NCBI GenBank assembly: GCA_047606545.1
Contig: JASGEI010000020.1
Span: 149,017-213,016 of the forward strand
Length of the DNA: 64,000 nucleotides
Reading direction: 5' to 3'
DNA from: JASGDC01 sp047606545
GTDB lineage: Bacteria > Actinomycetota > Actinomycetes > Actinomycetales > Micrococcaceae
The translations under genes were made by a program, and so were the position numbers. Positions 46,378-54,810 of the stretch are shown here, piece by piece. The notes under the pieces are model-generated. The model saw nothing but the letters and a program-made list of their open reading frames with translations, ran no database searches and was not told the DNA's origin. The stretch's first letter is position 1, and each line of letters starts with the position of its first letter.

Positions 46378-47976
46378 ATGGGTAATAAGGTTTCTGATTC
46401 TGGGGTTTCTCGTCGTACTGTTACTAAGGGGGCTGTTTGGAGTGTTCCGGTTTTGACGGGTTTGGTTGCGGTGCCTGCGATGGCGGCTAGTCCGATGAGT
46501 GCGGCTAATATTGTGTTTTTAACTCCATTACCTGATGCTCCTGATGTTGGTAGTGTTTTTGCTAGTGATATTTCCGTGCAGGTTACTGATGCTAATGCTG
46601 AAGCGGTAACTGATGGCACAGTTACACTTACTATTACAGGGGATGCTTACTTTCTTGTTGATGGTGTTCAGCTTCAAAGTGTTGATGTACCACTTAACGC
46701 TGCTGGTATCGCTATGTTCGGTACTACTGATAGTGGTTTCCCACTATATGTTAGTGGCACGCTTACTACTGGTGATATAAGTATTAATGCTAAAGTAACC
46801 CAAAACCCAACAGTAACCACCGGTGCCACAAGTAACCCAGATGCAAAATTCAAAGTTAACAACCTTTACACCTGGGGAATTAATAATAATGGTCAGCTAG
46901 GTATCACCACTAATAGCGGCACGAGCACTGCTAACCCTACCCCAACTTCGATTGGTGGAGGACAATGGAGCACTACCGCAAGTGGACTATACCATTCGTT
47001 TGGCATTAAAAATGGTCAGCTATACGCCTGGGGGCTTAATAGATATGGTCAGCTAGGTACCACCACTAATAGCGGTACTACCACGGCTAACCCTACCCCT
47101 ATCTTAATTGATAGTGGTAGTACAAGCTGGACAGCAATAGCGGCAGGTTATTATCATTCCCTGGGCATTAAAAACGGTCAACTATACGCCTGGGGAATTA
47201 ATAATAATGGCCAACTAGGTACCACCACTAATAGCGGTACAAGCACGGCTAACCCTACCCCTATTTTAATTGATAGTGGTAGCACTGGCTGGACAGCCAT
47301 CGCAGCAGGTTATTATCATTCCCTGGGCATTAAAAACGGTCAACTATACACCTGGGGATATAATAACTATGGTCAACTAGGTACCACCACTAATAGTGGC
47401 ACGAGCACGGCTAACCCTACCCCTATCTTAATTGATAGTGGTAGCACCACTTGGACAGCAGTAACAGCAGGATCTTCTCATTCCCTAGGCATTAAAAACG
47501 GCCAACTATACACCTGGGGATATAATAACTATGGTCAACTAGGTAATGGCACTAGCAACACAACTGCTAATTCCACTCCGATTTTAATTAATAGTGGTAG
47601 TACAGGTTGGACAGCAATAGCGGCAGGTTATTATCATTCCTTGGGTATTAAGAATAGTCAGTTTTATGCCTGGGGTAATAATAGTTTTGGTCAGCTAGGT
47701 ACCACCACTAATAGTGGCACGAGCACTGCTAATTCTACCCCTATTTTAATTAATAGTGGTAGTACGAGTTGGACAGCAGTAGCAGCAGGCTCTTATCATT
47801 CCTTAGGGATTAAAAACAGCAATCTTTACACATGGGGACATAATAGATATGGTCAGCTAGGTACCACCACTAATAGCGGTACTACCACTGCTAACCCTAC
47901 CCCTATTCAAATTGGTAGTTACACTTGGTCTACTGTTGCCGCAGGTTATTACCATTCCTTAGGTATTCGAATTTAG
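46378..47976 (+). CDS. Tat-exported RCC1-repeat protein
   Basis: This 532-residue protein begins with a Tat signal (SRRTVTKGAVWSVPVLTGL, cleavage near AMA-AS). An Ig-like domain follows (about residues 40-150, DISVQVTDANAEAVTDGTV). Seven RCC1-type blades complete it, each with W(G)xNxxGQLG and YHSLGIKN. The seven blades would close one beta-propeller. There is no LPXTG motif or C-terminal membrane helix, so it is secreted or held by other means. I prefer ATG 46378 over TTG 46369 because GAGGG fits it. The blades are almost identical in DNA. Expression is probably switched by the upstream nine-G tract. Confidence 0.88.
   Translation: MGNKVSDSGVSRRTVTKGAVWSVPVLTGLVAVPAMAASPMSAANIVFLTPLPDAPDVGSVFASDISVQVTDANAEAVTDGTVTLTITGDAYFLVDGVQLQSVDVPLNAAGIAMFGTTDSGFPLYVSGTLTTGDISINAKVTQNPTVTTGATSNPDAKFKVNNLYTWGINNNGQLGITTNSGTSTANPTPTSIGGGQWSTTASGLYHSFGIKNGQLYAWGLNRYGQLGTTTNSGTTTANPTPILIDSGSTSWTAIAAGYYHSLGIKNGQLYAWGINNNGQLGTTTNSGTSTANPTPILIDSGSTGWTAIAAGYYHSLGIKNGQLYTWGYNNYGQLGTTTNSGTSTANPTPILIDSGSTTWTAVTAGSSHSLGIKNGQLYTWGYNNYGQLGNGTSNTTANSTPILINSGSTGWTAIAAGYYHSLGIKNSQFYAWGNNSFGQLGTTTNSGTSTANSTPILINSGSTSWTAVAAGSYHSLGIKNSNLYTWGHNRYGQLGTTTNSGTTTANPTPIQIGSYTWSTVAAGYYHSLGIRI
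46866..47960 (+). repeat. tandem 156-162-bp coding repeats of the RCC1 gene
   Basis: Seven units of 52 or 54 codons, several nearly identical at DNA level (for example 47184-47345 and 47346-47507). Such repeats can gain or lose units by recombination. The last unit diverges at its end. Confidence 0.85.
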
Positions 47977-48047
47977 AGCTTTAATTTGGTCCTGTACTTG
48001 GGGGGATAAGTTACATATAACTAAATATTTACCAACAAAAACTAATA

Positions 48048-48749
48048 TTAGTTTAAGATTCCCGCAAATAACTCATCTAGCTCTTTACGTGTACCAGTAA
48101 AGAATGGAATCTCTACATTCACGTATTTACGGGCACCAGTTGCACGCAAATCACGAACAAGGTCTACCAAACGAACTAAGTCATCCGATTCGAATGCTAA
48201 CAACCATTCGTAATCATTAAGACCAAAAGCAGAGATAGTATTTGCTAGCACATCACCGTAGTCTTTTGCTGCCATTCCATGTTCACGAAGTAACTTGCTA
48301 CGCTCTTCATCTGGTAACAGATACCATTCTGGCTCTCGTACAAATGGGTAAAGCGATACGTAATCTTTAGCTTCTTCACCGGCTAAGAATGCTGGCACAT
48401 GGCGCTTATTAAATTCTGCAGCTCGATGTACACCAACACTTGACCATACTGGTTCAAGAGCGCTATTAGCCCAGTTGATTATTGTGTTGTATGCCTTTTG
48501 TAGTGGTGCTTGAGTTTCTGGCGCATGCATCCAAACTAGAATATCTGCATCTGCACGGAAACCAGATATATCGTACCAACCACGAATCTTTAAATCTTTA
48601 ATTTCAGCAAGTTGCTTTTCCAAAGCCTTAATATCAGGCTTACCTTTTGAAAACCTATTTACCTTAAATACTGAGTACATTGCATAATTAATTGCACTGT
48701 TAATCTCTTCGGCTACGTCGCTGTGGTCAATTACAGGTTTTTCTGTCAT
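48048..48749 (-). CDS. hemQ: coproheme decarboxylase HemQ
   Basis: This 233-residue protein of the chlorite-dismutase-like family makes heme b from coproheme with peroxide in the last step of the coproporphyrin-dependent route. Family features seen are YAMYSVFKV at the start, WYDISGFRADADILVWMHAP, and KRHVPAFLAGE with YPFVREPEWYLLP near the active site. It follows the ferrochelatase by 13 bases in one operon. That neighbour confirms the heme role rather than chlorite dismutation. Confidence 0.93.
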   Translation of the reverse strand: MTEKPVIDHSDVAEEINSAINYAMYSVFKVNRFSKGKPDIKALEKQLAEIKDLKIRGWYDISGFRADADILVWMHAPETQAPLQKAYNTIINWANSALEPVWSSVGVHRAAEFNKRHVPAFLAGEEAKDYVSLYPFVREPEWYLLPDEERSKLLREHGMAAKDYGDVLANTISAFGLNDYEWLLAFESDDLVRLVDLVRDLRATGARKYVNVEIPFFTGTRKELDELFAGILN

Positions 48750-48762
48750 TTTAATCTCCTAG

Positions 48763-49893
48763 TTAATCCTTAGTACCAGCAATAACAGCTTTGCCAGTAA
48801 CTTCACCATCACGCATTCGGCAACTATTTGAAGGGGCATTATCTGGAAATGCTCCTAATTTACCAGTTACTTCAGGCTCTACATCTTTACCACTTTCAAT
48901 AGCAGCGCGTTCAATAATCATGTCAACAATTCCATAAATAAAAGTCTTTTTAACGCCAACCGTTGCTGCACGTACAGCTTGGAGGTTGTGTTCCTTTGCT
49001 GTATCTAATGCTTCAGTATCCAGGTCAAACACCACTTCCATGTGATCTGATACGAAACCAATAGGAGCGATAATGATTTTCTTAATACCATTTGGCGCCA
49101 AGTCTTCTTCAATATGGTCATTAATATCTGGCTCTAACCATGGAGTCCTTGGGCTACCAGAGCGTGAACAGTATGCTAACGAAGAAGTAAAGTTTTCACT
49201 AACTTCCTCTTTAAGCTTGGCATCGATAGTTGCCCGCACATCTTCGTGCTGTTCTTTATAGCCTGGACCAGTACGAGTAGAGGCTAACTGCATAGTGTCT
49301 GGAATTGAGTGCGTCACATAAATAATATGAGCACCGGCTAGACCGCCATCCAATTTTTCAGCTGCTTCCACAATTGCCTCATAATTACCGCTGATAAAAC
49401 CTGGATGATTAAAGAATGGACGAATGATATCGATTTCTGGTGCGATATCACCAAGCTCTTGAATATCTGCTGCTAAGTGTTCGCGGTACTGGCGACTACT
49501 TGAATAAGAAGCATAAGCACTAGTCAGTAATGTAAGTACACGCTTTGCCCCGAAAGCACTTGCATCACGAAGTGCATCAACAGAATACGGATGCCAGTTG
49601 CGGTTACCCCAAATTACTGGCAGTTTAATACCTCGTTCTTTAAGCTCTGTTTGTAATGCAGCTTGCAGTTCTAAGTTCAACTCATTAATAGGGCTTTTAC
49701 CATTAAAATGATTATAGTGTTCTGCTACATCAGCTAAACGCTCATCTGGAATACCTTTACCAGCAGTTACATTGCGCAAAAATGGCATTACATCTTCTTT
49801 ACCATTGGGCCCGCCAAATGAACATAATAACAATGCATCATAAGGTGCTATATTTTGTGAATGTGGATTAGACTTATCACTATCATCAATCAT
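48763..49893 (-). CDS. cpfC: coproporphyrin ferrochelatase
   Basis: This 376-residue enzyme inserts iron into coproporphyrin III. It has LLLCSFGGPNGKEDVMPFLRN at the start, GNRNWHPYSVDAL, YVTHSIPDTM with the catalytic His, and IAPIGFVSDHMEVVFDLD with a metal-site Glu. Actinobacterial members of this family act on coproporphyrin rather than protoporphyrin, consistent with hemQ following it. A C-terminal CRM cysteine (SNSCRMRDG) could be one ligand of the [2Fe-2S] cluster seen in some relatives. It is also known as hemH. Confidence 0.93.
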   Translation of the reverse strand: MIDDSDKSNPHSQNIAPYDALLLCSFGGPNGKEDVMPFLRNVTAGKGIPDERLADVAEHYNHFNGKSPINELNLELQAALQTELKERGIKLPVIWGNRNWHPYSVDALRDASAFGAKRVLTLLTSAYASYSSSRQYREHLAADIQELGDIAPEIDIIRPFFNHPGFISGNYEAIVEAAEKLDGGLAGAHIIYVTHSIPDTMQLASTRTGPGYKEQHEDVRATIDAKLKEEVSENFTSSLAYCSRSGSPRTPWLEPDINDHIEEDLAPNGIKKIIIAPIGFVSDHMEVVFDLDTEALDTAKEHNLQAVRAATVGVKKTFIYGIVDMIIERAAIESGKDVEPEVTGKLGAFPDNAPSNSCRMRDGEVTGKAVIAGTKD

Positions 49894-50070
49894 GGTTTTG
49901 CCTACTTAATATTGTTTGGAAAAACTGGTGAAATACTATTTTCAGCCTATCATTTTTATAGGTTTTCAGAGGTTAGCGACAAAGGGAGACTTAAAACAAA
50001 CTCTGTACAAAATAACAACGAACGATTTTTACCCATTCAACGTTTGGATAACAGCTAGCAATTTGGAATA

Positions 50071-52662
50071 ATGGTACTTATGTCTGAATCAAATACTTCA
50101 ATAAATGTACCTGAAAAACCAAGTTTAACTGGCCTAGAAGAGAAATTCTCTGCCAAATGGCAAGAAAATGGTGTCTACACTTTTAATAAAGATACTTCTA
50201 GAGAAGAAGTATATTCAATTGACACCCCACCCCCTACTGCTTCTGGTTCTTTGCATGTGGGGCATATGTTTTCGTTTACACATACTGACGTGATTGCTCG
50301 TTTCCAACGTATGACTGGTAAGAATGTTTTCTATCCTATGGGATGGGATGATAATGGTCTACCTACTGAACGTCGGGTACAAAATTATTATGGCGTACGT
50401 TGTGAACCTTCAGTACCTTATGAAGAAAACTTAGAACTTTCAGAAAAGCCACCTAAAAACGATCGTGATTTCAAGCGTATTTCACGCCGTAATTTCATTG
50501 AACTTTGCCATAAACTGACAGTTGAAGATGAAAAAGTATTTGAGAAATTATTCAGAACTTTGGGTCTTTCAGTAGACTGGGATCTTAGTTATCGCACTAT
50601 TGATGATCATTCTCGTAAGGTTAGCCAATACGCATTTCTTAAAGAATTAAAAAATGGTCGTGCTTATTCTTCTGAAGCTCCTACTATGTGGGATGTAACT
50701 TTCCAGACTGCAGTGGCTCAAGCTGAGCTAGAAGATAAAGAAGTACCTGGTGCATATCACCGCATTCCATTTACTACTGATGATGGTAACGATATTTTCA
50801 TTGAGACTACTCGTCCGGAACTATTGCCAGCTTGTGTGGCTTTGGTAGCTCACCCGGATGATGATCGTTATAAAGATTTATTTGGTAAGACTGTTAAATC
50901 TCCATTGTTTGAAGTTGAGGTACCAGTTAAGGCACATGAATTAGCAAAACCAGATAAAGGTTCCGGCATTGCGATGATTTGTACTTTTGGTGATTTAACT
51001 GACGTTACTTGGTGGCGTGAATTACAGCTGCCTACTCGTCCAATCGTTGGTCGTGACGGTCGTATTATTGTAGAAACTCCAGCATGGATTACTTCCAAAA
51101 CTGGTAGAGAAGTTTACGAGCAGATGGCTCGTAAAACTATTTTCTCTGCAAAAGCTACAATAGTAGATGCACTTAAAGAAAATAACTTACTTGACGGTGA
51201 GCCAAAGAAGATAACGCACCCAGTTAACTTTTATGAAAAAGGTAGCAAACCACTTGAAATCGTTACCACTCGTCAATGGTATCTAGCTAATGGCGGACGT
51301 GATGAAAAACTTAAGAAACAACTTATCGAACGCGGACGTGAGTTAAATTGGTATCCAGACTACATGCGTTACCGTTATGAAAACTGGGTTGAAGGTCTAA
51401 ACGGTGACTGGCTAGTTTCTCGTCAACGTTACTTCGGTGTTGCAATTCCACTCTGGTATCCACTTAATAATGAAGGTGAACCAGATTACGATAACCCAAT
51501 CTTGCCAGAAACTAAACAATTGCCAGTTGATCCAGCTTCTGAGGCTCCAAAAGGTTACGAAGAGGATCAGCGTAACCAACCTAATGGTTTCATGGCAGAT
51601 CCTGACATACTTGATACCTGGGCCACTTCTTCATTAACTCCACAAGTTGTTGGCGGTTGGAAAGAAAATGAGGAACAATTCGCAAACGTTTTCCCATTTG
51701 ATTTACGCCCACAAGGACATGACATTATTCGTACTTGGTTATTTTCTACTATGGTACGTGCTAACTCTCTTAATGATTCAATTCCGTTTAAGAACGCAGC
51801 ACTTTCAGGTTGGATATTAGATCCAGATCGCAAAAAGATGTCAAAGTCTAAAGGTAACGTAGTAGTTCCAGACGATGTTATTGAAAAATTTGGCACAGAT
51901 GCTGTACGTTATTGGGCAGCAAGTGCAAAGCTTGGCGCTGATACCGCATTTGAGGAACGTCAGATGAAGATTGGTCGCCGTCTTGCTATCAAACTTCTAA
52001 ATGCATCTAAATTTGCTTTAAATCTTGATGCGAATGCTAGCCATCTAGATTCATTGGATAAAATTACTGACCCATTAGATAAGTCATTACTAGCTAACCT
52101 TGGTGTAGTAATTGAACAAGCTACTAAAGCTTTTGAAACTAATGACTATGCCCGAGCTTTGCATACAATTGAACCATTCTTTTGGAGCTTTACTGATGAT
52201 TATATTGAGTTAGTAAAGAATCGGGCTAATGGAAATCAAAGCGAAGAAGGTAAGAAATCTGCTGCAATTGCATTGAGCTTTGCAATTGATGGTTTCTTAC
52301 GTTTATTTGCACCTTTCATGCCTTTTACTACTGATGAAGTTTGGTCTTGGTGGCGTACTGGCTCAGTTCATGCACAAGAATGGCCAAAAGCTGATAAATT
52401 AGCTGATTTTGATAAAGCAGAGTTTAATACGGCAAGTGAAGCTATTGCAGAGTTACGCCGCGCTAAATCCGAAGAAAAGATTAAACAACGTAATGAACTT
52501 ACATCAGTTACGCTTGAAGTACCAGAAGCTCGAAAAAAGAGTTTTGAAAAAATTATAGAGGATTTAAAAGCGACAGCAAAAGTTATTAAGCTAAATGTCA
52601 ACTTCGTGGCTGGTGATGAGTATCAAGCTTCTGATCTAGTACCTGCTGATATTGAATCTTAA
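50071..52662 (+). CDS. valS: valyl-tRNA synthetase
   Basis: This 863-residue class I synthetase charges tRNA-Val. It shows HIGH as HVGH (TASGSLHVGHMFSFTH), the editing site (IETTRPELLPACVAL), and KMSKS (RKKMSKSKGNVV). The C-terminus is a short coiled coil (SEEKIKQRNELTSVTLEV), shorter than the usual coiled-coil arm, as in actinobacterial and alphaproteobacterial-type ValRS. Start is ATG 50071 or ATG 50080. A weak TTTGGAA precedes the first. It is divergent from cpfC. Confidence 0.96.
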   Translation: MVLMSESNTSINVPEKPSLTGLEEKFSAKWQENGVYTFNKDTSREEVYSIDTPPPTASGSLHVGHMFSFTHTDVIARFQRMTGKNVFYPMGWDDNGLPTERRVQNYYGVRCEPSVPYEENLELSEKPPKNDRDFKRISRRNFIELCHKLTVEDEKVFEKLFRTLGLSVDWDLSYRTIDDHSRKVSQYAFLKELKNGRAYSSEAPTMWDVTFQTAVAQAELEDKEVPGAYHRIPFTTDDGNDIFIETTRPELLPACVALVAHPDDDRYKDLFGKTVKSPLFEVEVPVKAHELAKPDKGSGIAMICTFGDLTDVTWWRELQLPTRPIVGRDGRIIVETPAWITSKTGREVYEQMARKTIFSAKATIVDALKENNLLDGEPKKITHPVNFYEKGSKPLEIVTTRQWYLANGGRDEKLKKQLIERGRELNWYPDYMRYRYENWVEGLNGDWLVSRQRYFGVAIPLWYPLNNEGEPDYDNPILPETKQLPVDPASEAPKGYEEDQRNQPNGFMADPDILDTWATSSLTPQVVGGWKENEEQFANVFPFDLRPQGHDIIRTWLFSTMVRANSLNDSIPFKNAALSGWILDPDRKKMSKSKGNVVVPDDVIEKFGTDAVRYWAASAKLGADTAFEERQMKIGRRLAIKLLNASKFALNLDANASHLDSLDKITDPLDKSLLANLGVVIEQATKAFETNDYARALHTIEPFFWSFTDDYIELVKNRANGNQSEEGKKSAAIALSFAIDGFLRLFAPFMPFTTDEVWSWWRTGSVHAQEWPKADKLADFDKAEFNTASEAIAELRRAKSEEKIKQRNELTSVTLEVPEARKKSFEKIIEDLKATAKVIKLNVNFVAGDEYQASDLVPADIES

Positions 52663-52676
52663 AGTTAGGAAACATC

Positions 52677-53177
52677 ATGGTAGATAACACAGAAAAAATT
52701 GAATCATTAAAAGGGCCTAAGTACATAGTCGATTACAACAGTGGCTTAAAACAGCTTACGAAAATTCTTTTCGAAGATGAAACAGTGGTAGATGCACTTC
52801 GTGTAAAAGATCAAAATGATACTAACGGTGCATTAGTACTTACGGACCGTCGTATTATCTTCTCAAGTGGTGTTTTGCTTAAGAAAAATAGTGAAGATAT
52901 TGCACTACATAACATTACTTCAGTGGAATATAATGCAGGAATGGCACAAGGAAAAATTACTGTAAAAGCTTCAGGTGTTGATTCAGAATTTGCAGCACTA
53001 AATAAAAAGAAAGCTAACGAATTTGTAAATAATAGCCGTGAAGCAATTGCGCAATCTCGTAGTGGTGGCGTAGCTAAACCTACAAATGCTGATGAACTAG
53101 TAAAATATGCAAATCTTTATAAAGAAGGTCTGATTACTGAAGACGAGTTTAATAAGAAAAAACAAGAACTACTCTAG
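52677..53177 (+). CDS. bacterial PH-domain plus SHOCT-domain protein
   Basis: This 166-residue cytoplasmic protein has a bacterial PH-like beta domain (about residues 28-115, GALVLTDRRIIFSSGVL) and a C-terminal SHOCT motif (LVKYANLYKEGLITEDEFNK). It lies 14 bases after valS and probably shares its transcript. SHOCT domains are short oligomerisation elements found at protein ends. The function is unknown. A strong terminator follows about 100 bases later. Confidence 0.8.
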   Translation: MVDNTEKIESLKGPKYIVDYNSGLKQLTKILFEDETVVDALRVKDQNDTNGALVLTDRRIIFSSGVLLKKNSEDIALHNITSVEYNAGMAQGKITVKASGVDSEFAALNKKKANEFVNNSREAIAQSRSGGVAKPTNADELVKYANLYKEGLITEDEFNKKKQELL

Positions 53178-53277
53178 TACCTGTTTTATTAAAACTGACA
53201 TTAATAATTTTACGGAAATAAATACTTCGTTTCTAATTATGCTCTTTGGTTATGAGAAATTCAGTAACTTACCTGAG

Positions 53278-53331
53278 AATAGCCACCATTTATATTATTT
53301 GATTATATTATTTGAATGGTGGCTATTTTTT
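53278..53331 (+). terminator. terminator of the valS transcript
   Basis: A perfect 13-bp stem AATAGCCACCATT / AATGGTGGCTATT followed by TTTT, with an AT-rich loop. Confidence 0.85.
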
Positions 53332-53422
53332 AATTTAAGATACCAGTGTTATGGCAAAATCCAACAAAAAATTAATACAAATTAGTTTAAAACACAAAAT
53401 ACAGTACTAGGTTACTAGTTTC

Positions 53423-53953
53423 CTAGGCGATAGTAAAAGGCAACGTATCTATAGTATTATTACTTGTTGCGCTTGGTACTACAATTCTAAAAATATAAGT
53501 GCCACTTGGAGCATCTTCAGACATATACATTTCCTCTGCATAAACATACCCGCCCTCAACTGTAACACTTGGAAAAGGTGGAAACCCTAAGTCCACTTCT
53601 TCTAAAGTAGTAGCGTCTAGAACAGTAATAGTAAAAGCTATACCAGCAGGAGCTGCTTCTGATGTATCAGCATCCCAAAAAGCCAAAGTTATTGATGCGC
53701 TCGTTATATCTCCTTTTACAAAAGTACCTTCGTAATATTCATCATTAACCCAAGATGCAGCATACGTAGAGGCATAATGTGCACTGGCACCACTTCCTAT
53801 TTCTTGCGAATATGTAAAATCAAAAACTATATTATTTGTAGAAGCAGCGTTTGCTGGCGCTGCTACTGCTGCAGAGATAGCTGGGACACTCCATAAGACC
53901 CCTTTATTTAAACTACGACGCGAGATACCCGCGTTAGTAGATTCATTATTTAT
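53423..53953 (-). pseudogene. Tat-secreted protein whose start codon is ATA (silent copy?)
   Basis: The frame runs from ATA at 53951-53953 (Ile where ATG is expected: ATA AAT AAT GAA TCT) to the stop at 53423, 176 codons. No ATG, GTG or TTG comes before a TTG deep inside (53686). The first 32 residues include NESTNAGISRRSLNKGVLWS, a Tat signal almost the same as in the divergent gene at 54161. The mature part (about 135 residues) is beta-rich and secreted-looking (TNNIVFDFTYSQEIG to DTLPFTIA). The rest of the gene is intact. That fits a silent partner in an inversion switch better than plain decay, though decay remains possible. Confidence 0.65.
53847..53948 (-). repeat. left arm of the ~100-bp inverted repeat (signal-peptide region)
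   Basis: This 102-bp arm is the inverted match of 54169-54306 with about three mismatches, once a 36-bp internal duplication in the other arm is removed. It covers the Tat-signal codons of the minus-strand gene. The segment between arms is about 220 bp. Confidence 0.85.
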
Positions 53954-54050
53954 ATAAAGAGATTTTCACGCTACTACGAGTACTTTAAACGAATAGTTTG
54001 ACAATATTCCACAATAAAGAGACTTAACCAGAAAAGAATGTTAATATGTT

Positions 54051-54088
54051 AAGGTAGGTTATCTTAATAAGATAACACACCTTATTTT
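54051..54088 (+). terminator. hairpin with U tract between the divergent secreted-protein genes
   Basis: Stem AAGGT..GTTATCTT / AAGATAAC..ACCTT with loop AAT and following ATTTTTA. In this orientation it would stop plus-strand transcripts before gene 54161. After an inversion it would face the other gene. Confidence 0.65.
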
Positions 54089-54160
54089 TATGGGTTCAGT
54101 TTTAATAAAAATTAAGGTAATGTAGAAAATGTTTAATATTATATTTATTTTGAAGGTTTT

Positions 54161-54769
54161 ATGAGTTTTAATGAATCTACTAACGCGGGTATCTCGCGTC
54201 GTAATGATAAAGCTACTAACGCGGGTATCTCGCGTCGTAGTTTAGCTAAAGGGGTCTTATGGAGTGTCCCAGCTATCTCTGCAGCAGTAGCAGCACCAGC
54301 AAACGCGGCAAGTTGTACAGGCACTACTAGTGATACATCAATCTTAAGTTACACTGTTGACAGTGCTACAGGAATGATTCAGGTAACTAACACTTCAGAT
54401 ACTTCAAGCACTTCATGTGCAACTTATGAAGGAATCCTCTGGGCATACACTGCTGTTTTTGGTTTTCCTTACACTTCTGCTCCACTAAGTTTCAACGGAG
54501 TCAATGCTACGAGAGGTGTCTATAACGGCACAGTAAAACAGTATTCCAATATGGGAGCGCAATCAATCCCTGCTGGAAGTACAATTTACTTACCAATAGC
54601 TGTAGTTTATACCACAGGTGGTCTAAGCATGACCAGTGGTACTTATTCTGGTACACGCGCTATATACTTAACCGCAGGAAGCACACTTGCTTCCTCTACT
54701 GCACTTAATCAAGGCGGATCAATAATCCAGACTTTCTATGGGTCTTATAATACTATTGGCAATTCTTAA
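54161..54769 (+). CDS. Tat-exported protein with duplicated twin-arginine motif
   Basis: This 202-residue protein starts at ATG 54161 with GAAGG eight bases upstream. Its N-terminus carries two copies of TNAGISRR, the second (SRRSLAKGVLWS) placed before the hydrophobic stretch and ANA-AS cleavage site. The mature part of about 150 residues is Ser/Thr-rich and beta-type (SYTVDSATGMIQVTNTSD) and has cysteines near the start (ASC and SSTSC). I know no family. It shares its signal region as an inverted repeat with the gene at 53423-53953. Confidence 0.8.
   Translation: MSFNESTNAGISRRNDKATNAGISRRSLAKGVLWSVPAISAAVAAPANAASCTGTTSDTSILSYTVDSATGMIQVTNTSDTSSTSCATYEGILWAYTAVFGFPYTSAPLSFNGVNATRGVYNGTVKQYSNMGAQSIPAGSTIYLPIAVVYTTGGLSMTSGTYSGTRAIYLTAGSTLASSTALNQGGSIIQTFYGSYNTIGNS
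54169..54306 (+). repeat. right arm of the inverted repeat, with a 36-bp internal duplication
   Basis: It matches the left arm (53847-53948) in inverted orientation. A 27-bp sequence starting CTACTAACGCGGG occurs twice (54177-54203 and 54213-54239), 36 bp apart. That adds 12 codons in frame and doubles the Tat motif. Confidence 0.85.
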
Positions 54770-54800
54770 AACTTATCTGGGACTATCTCAGATAAGTTTT
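54768..54800. terminator. bidirectional terminator between 54161 gene and clpX
   Basis: A perfect 12-bp stem AAAACTTATCTG / CAGATAAGTTTT, giving A-stem-T on both strands, lies between two convergent genes. Confidence 0.9.
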
Positions 54801-54810
54801 AAGCTATCTT

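Noticed and set aside
46866..47960. CRISPR-like array because of regular repeats
   Set aside because: Repeats are 156-162 bp, in frame, and encode RCC1 blades. There are no short repeats with unique spacers.
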